Assembly (NCBI GenBank): GCA_017640485.1
Contig: JAEPQP010000015.1
Location: 1 to 34,812, forward strand
DNA: 34,812 bases
Reading direction: 5' to 3'
From: Phycisphaerales bacterium
GTDB taxonomy: Bacteria > Planctomycetota > Phycisphaerae > Phycisphaerales > UBA1924
In this document: positions 26,206 through 33,934 of the stretch, in pieces
Position numbering within the stretch: position 1 is the first letter of the stretch
Layout of the letters: the number at the start of each line of letters is the position of its first letter
The notes under the pieces: generated by a model
What the model was told of the DNA's origin: nothing
Database searches by the model: none
What the model saw: the letters and a program-made list of their open reading frames with translations, nothing else
Program-made: the position numbers and the translations under genes

Positions 26206-26673
26206 ATGACACCACTCAGCGATCATGACCGGCGTGCGCTCGATGCGGCGTACGAGCAAGCCCTCAAATCACAGAGCGAAGGGGGGATCCCGATCGGTTC
26301 GGCGCTGATGTCGCGTGATGGAACCATCGTTGCGGTTGGTCACAACGAGCGTGTCCAGAGCGGGGATCCCACGGCTCACGCGGAAACAGTTTGTATCCGC
26401 AACGCGGGGCGCCGGCGCGATTGGCACGAGCTCACGCTCGCATCCACGCTCTCTCCATGCGCGATGTGTACAGGTACGGCGGTGCTGCACAGGATCCCGC
26501 GTGTGGTGATCGGTGAGCACGAGACATTCCTGGGTCGAGAAGATTGGCTCACGCAGGAAGGTGTCGAGGTGGTGCTCGCGGACGATCAGCGGTGCATCGG
26601 GTTGATGCGCGCGTTTATCAATGATCGGCCAGAGCTTTGGGACGAGGATATCGGCATTCCGCCGTCTGAATGA
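26206..26673 (+). CDS. Cytosine/nucleoside deaminase, resembling fungal FCY1-type cytosine deaminase
   Basis: HAE...(S)PCAMC zinc-binding motifs; EGGIPIGSAL; IPRVVIGEHETF...VEVVLADDQRC...FINDRPELWDEDIG recalls the C-terminal half of yeast Fcy1. Confidence 0.85.
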   Translation: MTPLSDHDRRALDAAYEQALKSQSEGGIPIGSALMSRDGTIVAVGHNERVQSGDPTAHAETVCIRNAGRRRDWHELTLASTLSPCAMCTGTAVLHRIPRVVIGEHETFLGREDWLTQEGVEVVLADDQRCIGLMRAFINDRPELWDEDIGIPPSE

Positions 26674-26681
26674 GCGGATGG

Positions 26682-27326
26682 TTAGACGGTGCCGTACATC
26701 CGATCGCCCGCATCTCCGAGACCCGGGACGATGTACCCCTTGTCATTGAGATGATCATCGAGCGCCGCGGCGTAGATCGTGAGTCCGGGATGATCATGCT
26801 GCAGTCGCTCGACGCCTTCGGGTGCGGCGACGAGACAGATCATGCTGATGTCTCTGGCGCCCGCTTCCTTGAGCATCGTGATCGCTGCGGAGGCGCTGCC
26901 TCCGGTCGCGAGCATCGGGTCGACGAGGATGACCGGTCCTGCGTCGATGTCGCTTGGGAGTTTGTTGAGATATGCGATTGGCTCGAGCGTATCTTCGTCT
27001 CGCGCTAGGCCGAGGTGTCCGACGCGGGCTTCAGGCATGACCTCGAGGATGCCGTCGATCATCCCGAGTCCGGCGCGGAGGACGGGAACGATCGTGATCG
27101 TCCCTTCGAGGCGCTGTGCGGTTGTCTTGGTGACGGGTGTTTGAATCTCGATGGGTTTGGTCTTGAACGAGCGGGTGACCTCGAAGACCATGAGTCCCGC
27201 GATCTGCGAGAGCGTTGCGCGGAACGGGCGATGCGTGGTCCGTTCATCTCGGATCGTGGACATCTTGTGCGCGATCAGTGGGTGGTCGAACACGACGAGC
27301 GGCGGCTGGGTGATGGTCTGGGACAT
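26682..27326 (-). CDS. upp: Uracil phosphoribosyltransferase
   Basis: HPLIAHKMSTIRDERTTHRPFR, VPVLRAGLGMIDGI, VILVDPMLATGGSASAAI (PRPP loop), YIVPGLGDAGDRMYGT. Confidence 0.96.
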   Translation of the reverse strand: MSQTITQPPLVVFDHPLIAHKMSTIRDERTTHRPFRATLSQIAGLMVFEVTRSFKTKPIEIQTPVTKTTAQRLEGTITIVPVLRAGLGMIDGILEVMPEARVGHLGLARDEDTLEPIAYLNKLPSDIDAGPVILVDPMLATGGSASAAITMLKEAGARDISMICLVAAPEGVERLQHDHPGLTIYAAALDDHLNDKGYIVPGLGDAGDRMYGTV

Positions 27327-27364
27327 GCATGAGTGTATGGAAGGAATCGGGAGTGTGCATCAAA

Positions 27365-27395
27365 AAACCCCGAGACCGCGTGGGTCTCGGGGTTT
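27365..27395. terminator. Strong hairpin terminator upstream of upp / downstream region of the 27445 gene
   Basis: AAACCCCGAGACC (27365-27377) / GGTCTCGGGGTTT (27383-27395), flanked by an A-run at 27362-27367, i.e. a T-run for minus-strand transcripts. Confidence 0.85.
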
Positions 27396-27444
27396 GGGTT
27401 TCACACATCTGAGCGTGGTGCTCAGCGAGCGGTCTCAGAGTTGA

Positions 27445-28779
27445 TTATGGGCAACCAGCTGAGAACGCGGTGAGGAATCCGGAGACATCGAAGAAGTCGA
27501 ACAGACCGTCATCGTTGAAGTCTGCAGCGGAGTCTTCGTTGCCGTAGGCAGTGAGGAACGCTGAGATATCGAAGAAGTCGAGGATGTCGTCGCCGTTCAT
27601 GTCTGCTTCACAGACGGAGTCAGCGGTCGGGACGATCGCTGCGAACGAGAGGGTATCGTTGCTCTTGAATGCTTCGGTTGAGACGGTACCGTTGGTTGGT
27701 GCAGCGTTGGTGGTGAACCAGTAGTTGTACATGGTTCCCCAGCGGACTGCGTTGCCCATGAGGTTCTCGGAAGCTTTTTCCGAGTTCCAGGTCACGCCCG
27801 ATACGCCCTCGACTGGAGCCCAGTCGGTTGGGTTGACATTCTCGTCGACGGTTGAGTGGTAGGTCACATCGTTGAACCCGAAGTTCGAGGTTGCGGATGT
27901 CACTGGGACATTGAATGATGCAACGCTGAGGTCGGAGTTCTGGTTGTAGACGCCGTAGTCATAGCGCCAGTTGCCGTCACCGAGGTCGGTTGCCTTGGAA
28001 GCGACGATGATGCGTCCTTCGCCTGGGTAGTCTTGTTCGGTGATGACGACACCAGGATCTTGTGCTTGCCAAGCATAGATTGCAGGGACTTCACGGAAGG
28101 TGGTTCCGGTGGTGTTTGCGTTGAAGCTCGACTGGTTGATGTTGAGCTGGCGGTAGGTCGCGTTGTTGAAGTTGGTGCCGAACTGTGAGTCTTGCTTGTG
28201 GACATAGACACCTTCGACGTAGTAGGTCGCGGTTGAGTCTGCGATGTCCGACTGCTTGACCTGGATGCGCTTGAAGATGTTGTTTCCGCCTTGGTTGATC
28301 CCGGTGTACGGGTAGACGAAATCAGCGGTGAAGCCGTTGACTTCGGTACGAGGACCGAGGTCGGCTTGGTTGCCGTTGAGACCAGCGCCGTATGGGTCGG
28401 AGCAGCCTGGGCCGAGGTGCGAGAAGTCGCCGCCTGGCTGACATGGCTGACAGACATTGCCCTGGAGGGAAGCGAATGAGTGCTTCACTTGGGTGACACC
28501 GAGCTGGGTAAGGCGCTCGGTTTCGTTGTCGTATTTCCAGATGGTGACCGCGATGACCGGGTGGTTTGGTGTGCCGTCGATCCATTCAGCGGGCATGTTC
28601 CCGATGTTACATGCGGTGGTACCGACTGAGTATGCGCGGATGGTTTCGCCTGCGACAACGCGGGTGCCGTGGTTCTGTACATCTGGGAGTGCTCCACAGA
28701 TGACGTCGGTGAACAGGTCACCTGCTGTAGCGGTACCGGTGCAGGCAGCCAACACGGCTGCGAGAGTCAAACGATTCAT
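27445..28779 (-). CDS. Secreted protein with GC-type dockerin tail, function unknown
   Basis: ATG 28779 with GGAGGAAT SD; signal MNRLTLAAVLAACTGTATAG; tail CEADMNGDDILDFFDIS...AGCP. Confidence 0.8.
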   Translation of the reverse strand: MNRLTLAAVLAACTGTATAGDLFTDVICGALPDVQNHGTRVVAGETIRAYSVGTTACNIGNMPAEWIDGTPNHPVIAVTIWKYDNETERLTQLGVTQVKHSFASLQGNVCQPCQPGGDFSHLGPGCSDPYGAGLNGNQADLGPRTEVNGFTADFVYPYTGINQGGNNIFKRIQVKQSDIADSTATYYVEGVYVHKQDSQFGTNFNNATYRQLNINQSSFNANTTGTTFREVPAIYAWQAQDPGVVITEQDYPGEGRIIVASKATDLGDGNWRYDYGVYNQNSDLSVASFNVPVTSATSNFGFNDVTYHSTVDENVNPTDWAPVEGVSGVTWNSEKASENLMGNAVRWGTMYNYWFTTNAAPTNGTVSTEAFKSNDTLSFAAIVPTADSVCEADMNGDDILDFFDISAFLTAYGNEDSAADFNDDGLFDFFDVSGFLTAFSAGCP

Positions 28780-28908
28780 TTTTATTCCTCCAGTGGGATT
28801 GTCAGGGGGTTTTGTTGATCCAGAGTACAGGATGAACACGGCAATTGGTAGGGCAATTCAGAGAGTTCGGGAACAATTTTCCCTGAACATTGCCCAAACA
28901 TGGATAAT

Positions 28909-30357
28909 TTACGGACAGCCTTGGTTGTAGAGGCCAACGAATGTGCTGAGATCGAAGAAGTCCAGGACGCCGTCTTCGTTGAGATCCGCGATTTCGTACT
29001 GATCGTTGAACAAACTCAGGTACAGTCCGATATCGAAGAAGTCCACATTCCCATCCTCATTCCAGTCGGCCGGGCAGAGCTCGACTTCAGGACTCAGATC
29101 GCAGGGCAGCCCATCAAGGTACTCCAGAATCGCGTCCTGGACTCGCGGGTGTAGTCGCAGATCGATGTTGGAGAGTCCTCCAGGGCAGGTGTGGCAGTAC
29201 GACATGATGGTCGAGTCGAGCGCGTCGGAGCAATCGCCGTTGCCGCACCCGTCGATGATTGGTGTGTAGGAATCGTGCGTGTGTCCGGTCCCGAAGTTAT
29301 GTCCGAGTTCATGGGCAACAACCATGATGTCCCAGTTGCTGTGGGAGTTGTCTTGGAGCGGATTGGGGAAGAACCCGTTGAGGTTGGCGCTGACCCCGAT
29401 GCTCCAGAAGTTGTCGCAGGTTGATGGGAAGTACGCGACACCACCACCCAGATCGCGGGCGCTGAGCCCGTGGACATTGGAGCGTTCGATGCTCGCTTCG
29501 GGTCCGCTGTTGAACTCGTCTTGAACGCGATCGAGGAAGACCCCGATATCGTCGCCGCCGTAGGGATCGTTGTTGGTTTCGTAGGTACGCAGGAACGAGA
29601 GTGAAACAGTCATGTTCACATCGCGGTCGTAGATCGTTGATACAGCGGCAAAGAGCGCCGAGGCATACGACGCCGCGGCTTCGGTATCCCCCGCAAACAG
29701 ATTATTTGAGAACTCAAAGTCGGTATCCACAGCGATGGTTGCGTTGCGTGGTGGACCAAACCCTTGATTTTCCGATGTTTCCGCTGCTTCACGCTTGGGG
29801 CTCATGCTCAGTCCGAGCGGATTGAATCGGGGGTTGTTGACATCGACGCCGCAGTTCTGTCCGAGTGGTTCGATCTCAAGAAGATCCGATGGGAAGACGG
29901 TCAGGTCTCCCGCGGCTTTACCGTTCTGAGAATACACACCGGTCGAGATCACATGAGGTTGTCCCTGAAACTCGATGTACCCCGAGGTCCCGAACCGGGT
30001 CACGGCGATGTACGCGATCTGCGATTCGTCGCTCGCGAGATGACCACGCAGGTGGATGTCGCTCGAGAGATCGATCGGGCGTTCGTTCCCCTGAGCATCG
30101 ACGGAAACGATCAGCGCGTTGTCTGTGAAGGGATTGAATCGTTCGAGTTCGAGCTGGATCTGGGATCCGTCGAGCATCGTAATAGGCAGTTCCACAAGAT
30201 CACCGATCCGGACTTGCGAGAGCACGCTGACATTCGTGAGCGCGGCGGTGGTTGAAGCGTGCTCGATGGTGTGGACATGGGCTGGCTGTGATCCAGCGAT
30301 GGCAGAGAGGGACATCGCCGAGGATGCGGCGGCGGCGAGAAGGAACGGCATCGACAT
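28909..30357 (-). CDS. Reprolysin-like (M12-type) secreted metalloprotease with GC-type dockerin tail
   Basis: VVAHELGHNFGTGHTHD; signal MSMPFLLAAAASSAMSLSAIAG; tail CPADWNEDGNVDFFDIG...QGCP. Confidence 0.88.
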   Translation of the reverse strand: MSMPFLLAAAASSAMSLSAIAGSQPAHVHTIEHASTTAALTNVSVLSQVRIGDLVELPITMLDGSQIQLELERFNPFTDNALIVSVDAQGNERPIDLSSDIHLRGHLASDESQIAYIAVTRFGTSGYIEFQGQPHVISTGVYSQNGKAAGDLTVFPSDLLEIEPLGQNCGVDVNNPRFNPLGLSMSPKREAAETSENQGFGPPRNATIAVDTDFEFSNNLFAGDTEAAASYASALFAAVSTIYDRDVNMTVSLSFLRTYETNNDPYGGDDIGVFLDRVQDEFNSGPEASIERSNVHGLSARDLGGGVAYFPSTCDNFWSIGVSANLNGFFPNPLQDNSHSNWDIMVVAHELGHNFGTGHTHDSYTPIIDGCGNGDCSDALDSTIMSYCHTCPGGLSNIDLRLHPRVQDAILEYLDGLPCDLSPEVELCPADWNEDGNVDFFDIGLYLSLFNDQYEIADLNEDGVLDFFDLSTFVGLYNQGCP

Positions 30358-30606
30358 CTGGTGAGACTCCGGTTTGGATCGTTGAATGGCGAATGCATGC
30401 TGTGGTTCGGGAAAACCAAGCCGTGCGGGAACAGCGCCCTGACGATCGATGAACAGAATGGTGGTACACAACGTGGGGAGAGTTCCCCTGAGTGGATATC
30501 CAATGATTCGGGGTGCTGATTCAATCGGTTCCCTCCAGCGTGCGTGAATTCGCGGTAGATTCCAACGAAATGGGTGATTTCTGGTCGATGCCGTTCGCTT
30601 GCGCGT

Positions 30607-30632
30607 AAAAAAGCCGCGATCACTCGCGGCTT
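30607..30632 (-). terminator. Terminator downstream of nhaA
   Basis: AAGCCGCGA (30611-30619) / TCGCGGCTT (30624-30632), A-run at 30607-30612 (T-run for minus-strand transcripts). Confidence 0.8.
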
Positions 30633-30660
30633 GTGGGGAGTCAGGATGGGTTTTGGGTTC

Positions 30661-32337
30661 TTACTCGTCGTCTTCGTCGCCGTCGACGAGCGGTCCCATG
30701 GTTTCGGGCTCGGGTTCCGGCGCGGACTTGCATGTGAGCAAGATGCCTGCACCACCGATTGCTGAGAGCGCGGACGCGACCAGGATCGCGAGTTTGGCGT
30801 GCTCAAGATGGGTAATGCTGTCGGCGTACGCGAGGTTGGCGATGAAGATGGCCATGGTGAATCCGATGCCGCCGAGCATGCCGGCGCCAAAGATGTGTCT
30901 CCAGCTCACGCCGCGTGGGAGCGACGCGATTCCGATCTTGCATGCGAACATGCAGAAGAGTGCAATCCCGACGGGCTTCCCGACAAAGAGGCCGAGGATG
31001 ATACCGATCGCTGCTGGATCGCTGAGATTCTCGCTGATGCCGCCGTGGATCGGGATCCCCGCGTTGGCGAGCGCAAAGATCGGAATGATCACAAACGCGG
31101 CCCATGGGTGGAGGACATGCTCCATGCGATGGAGTGGTGGGAGGACGAGGCGCGAGTTGTGCATGATCGCGTTGACCGCTGCACGGCGTTCTGAGGACTG
31201 GGTCACTGCGATATCCGGATCATCGTGTGCATTGGCAAAGACATCGAGCGCTTTGCGGGTTGAGAACACGAAATTGACCGGATTGACTCGTGCGTGCGCT
31301 GGGATGGTGACCGCGAGGAGCACGCCCGCGATGGTCGCGTGCACGCCGGACATGTAGACGCAGTACCAGAGCGGGAGACCCAGCACAAGGTACAGCGTGA
31401 TCCATCGGACACGGAGCACATTCATGAACATGAGTACCGCAATGATTGAGCCGGCGTATCCAAGATACGCCATCTCTAGGTTCTCGGTATAGAAGACCGC
31501 GATCACGACCAGCGCGCCAAGGTCATCGACGATCGCGAGACTGGTGAGGAAGACTTTGAGCGAGTTGGGGATGCGTGATCCGAGCATCGCGAGGATACCG
31601 ACGGCGAACGCGATATCGGTCGCCATGGGGATTCCCCATCCGGAGATGGTTTCTTTCCCGAAGTTGAATGCAACAAAGATCAATGCCGGGCCGACCATAC
31701 CGCCGAGAGCACCGAAGATCGGGAGTGCAGCACGCTTGGGTGATGCGAGCTCACCTACGAGGATCTCGCGTTTGATTTCAAGACCGACGACCAGAAAGAA
31801 GACCGCCATGAGGAGGTCGTTGATCCAGTGGACCATCGAGAGTCCCTGGTACCAGTGTGGTTCTTTGGGGAGCGGGTGCCAGCCGTCGCCGTGACCTGCA
31901 GCGTGATGATCGTCGTGATGAGGATCTTCGTGGTCTGCTGTGGTGTTTGTCAGATCCGCGGCGAGTTCTTGGGTTTCGTCGAGGAGCTCGTTGACGACAT
32001 CGTCGTGATCATCATGATCATCTGCGTGATCACTCCCAGCAATAGCGGCTGAATCGTGAGCGTCGTCATCGTGATGACCATCGCCGTGATCTCCCCCGCC
32101 GTGCTTATCGTGGGGGTTGTCGGCGACGGTGATGCGGATCTCGGTATCGTTGAAGATCTCTTTGTAGCTGTCGTAGTCTTTGTTCGCCCAGATCATCGCG
32201 ATCGCGGTCATGAGCAGGAGGATGATCCCACCTGAGCTGGAGAGCGATGCGAATCGTTGGAAGGGACGCGCCAAGCGTTCACCCGGCTCTGGGTTCAGGT
32301 CGGCTGCAGCGGTGGGGATGTGATGGTCGTCTGACAT
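30661..32337 (-). CDS. nhaA: Na+/H+ antiporter NhaA with long His/Asp-rich insert
   Basis: SSSGGIILLLMTAIAMIWAN, HWINDLLMAVFFLVVGLEIKREIL, GWGIPMATDIAFAVGIL, SLAIVDDLGALVVIAVFYT; TAGGAG SD. Confidence 0.94.
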   Translation of the reverse strand: MSDDHHIPTAAADLNPEPGERLARPFQRFASLSSSGGIILLLMTAIAMIWANKDYDSYKEIFNDTEIRITVADNPHDKHGGGDHGDGHHDDDAHDSAAIAGSDHADDHDDHDDVVNELLDETQELAADLTNTTADHEDPHHDDHHAAGHGDGWHPLPKEPHWYQGLSMVHWINDLLMAVFFLVVGLEIKREILVGELASPKRAALPIFGALGGMVGPALIFVAFNFGKETISGWGIPMATDIAFAVGILAMLGSRIPNSLKVFLTSLAIVDDLGALVVIAVFYTENLEMAYLGYAGSIIAVLMFMNVLRVRWITLYLVLGLPLWYCVYMSGVHATIAGVLLAVTIPAHARVNPVNFVFSTRKALDVFANAHDDPDIAVTQSSERRAAVNAIMHNSRLVLPPLHRMEHVLHPWAAFVIIPIFALANAGIPIHGGISENLSDPAAIGIILGLFVGKPVGIALFCMFACKIGIASLPRGVSWRHIFGAGMLGGIGFTMAIFIANLAYADSITHLEHAKLAILVASALSAIGGAGILLTCKSAPEPEPETMGPLVDGDEDDE

Positions 32338-32539
32338 TCCTAAAGCTCCTAGAACGCAATGGTCGGTGGAGTCCCCAAAAAGGGGGCGATATTCGTGCGT
32401 TGGTCACACTTCTATCGGGCCATGCAGAGGGGTGCATTTACCGTTGAGCGGGAAGTCAGTGTGAAAATAGGTAACCCTGCACGCGATTCAGGATCCTGAA
32501 CGCGTGAGCGGGCGATTTCTGCGCTTTGAGATGTACGAC

Positions 32540-33898
32540 TCAGTGCTGGAAGGGGTACAAGGCTGGAAGATCCAGAATCTGGGTCAGTTCGTCGAGGATC
32601 TCGATACACGACTGGGCAAGTGCCGGGTCGAGCAGATCCGACTGGTTGAGTTCATCGGGGTAGCTCCGTGAGACAAAGTCCACAAGTTTGGCGTGGAGTT
32701 CATCGGTCAGGATGACCCCCTGGTGCACCGCACCGAGTTCGGTGTCCGAGAGCGGGACGCGGAGGCGCAGACATGCGGGTCCACCGCCGTTGCGCATTGA
32801 TTCGCGAACATCCAGGTAGTGGACGGCGTTGACCGGGTTCGCGGTATCCGCGACCATCGCATCGATGAACTTGGACACGCGCGGGTTCTCAGAGGATTCG
32901 AGTGGCGCGATCAGAGCCATGGACTGATCGGGGAGTGTGACGATCTGGGAGTTGAAGAGGTACGACTTCACCGCGTCTTCAAGGGAGAAGTCGGTATCGT
33001 GCGCTTCGATCGGGATCAGGGGTTGGCCGAGCGGAGCAGCAAGATCGGTCAGCATGGATCGGGAGGTCGCGAACGCTTGCTCGTGATAGAGGAAGACCCG
33101 CTCATTTCCCGTCGCGATGACATCGTTGTGGAAAACACCCGCATCGATCGCGTCTGGGTGCTGTCGCGCGAAGACGACGCGTGACGCGTTGAGTTTGTGA
33201 TTCCGGACAATCGCTTCGCACGCGGCCCGTGTCTGTCGCGAGGGATAAGTGCGGGCGGAGTTGGACGGATCGTGGACATCGACGCCATAGACGAAGAGTT
33301 CGATCCCAGGCTCGCCGTGGGTGTTCGCAAAACGGACGTGGTTCGCGGCTCCTTCGTCGGCGAATCGTGCTTGCGTGGGGAGGGGATCATGAACAGTGAA
33401 GTGATCCGGGTTCTTGAAGATCATCCGCAGGGCGCGGGTCGTGGTGGGGTGCTCGATCGATCGGTGGAGATTTGACACGAGGTTTGCGGGGGTCAGGTGT
33501 ACCTTGTGGTCCGCGGTGTCGGGGCTCGGAGAGACCGTCGCGGCGTTGGCAGCCCACATGCTGCTGGCGCTCCAGACCGCTGCGAGCAGGGTGGGATCCG
33601 CGTCGTTGGCTTGTGCGAGCAGGTGGGCATCCGGACCTTCAAATCCGATCGCTCGGAGGAACGCGAGGTCGGGTCGTTGCTGAGGAGGGAGGACGCCTTG
33701 CGTGAGACCAAGATCCATCAGCGCCTTCATTTTCGAGAGCCCCTGGAGCGCCGCGGCTTTGGGTTTAGAGATCCCCCCGGCGTTGGAGAGCGAAGCGATG
33801 TTCCCAGCGGACAAGCCCGCGTAGTTGTGCGTCGGGCCGATGAGTCCATCGAAGTTGACTTCTTGGAAACCGCGTGGTGTCGTGTCGTTCATTGGCAT
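32540..33898 (-). CDS. astB: N-succinylarginine dihydrolase-like protein
   Basis: REVNFDGL-like EVNFDGLIGPTHNYAGLSAGNIASLSNAGGISKPKAAALQGLSKMKALMDLGLTQGVLPPQQRP is characteristic of AstB; GGGPACLRLRVPL near the C-terminus. ATG at 33898 (or 33892). Confidence 0.92.
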   Translation of the reverse strand: MPMNDTTPRGFQEVNFDGLIGPTHNYAGLSAGNIASLSNAGGISKPKAAALQGLSKMKALMDLGLTQGVLPPQQRPDLAFLRAIGFEGPDAHLLAQANDADPTLLAAVWSASSMWAANAATVSPSPDTADHKVHLTPANLVSNLHRSIEHPTTTRALRMIFKNPDHFTVHDPLPTQARFADEGAANHVRFANTHGEPGIELFVYGVDVHDPSNSARTYPSRQTRAACEAIVRNHKLNASRVVFARQHPDAIDAGVFHNDVIATGNERVFLYHEQAFATSRSMLTDLAAPLGQPLIPIEAHDTDFSLEDAVKSYLFNSQIVTLPDQSMALIAPLESSENPRVSKFIDAMVADTANPVNAVHYLDVRESMRNGGGPACLRLRVPLSDTELGAVHQGVILTDELHAKLVDFVSRSYPDELNQSDLLDPALAQSCIEILDELTQILDLPALYPFQH

Positions 33899-33934
33899 GC
33901 GAGAGGATAGGTGCAAACTTGCCGGGAGCTTGGT

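Noticed and set aside
30111-30890. 259-aa minus-strand ORF bridging the metalloprotease upstream region and the nhaA 3' end
   Set aside because: Overlaps two well supported genes and a terminator hairpin in another frame; Ser/Pro/Arg-rich.
30599-31357. 252-aa plus-strand ORF opposite nhaA
   Set aside because: Antisense to conserved NhaA sequence.
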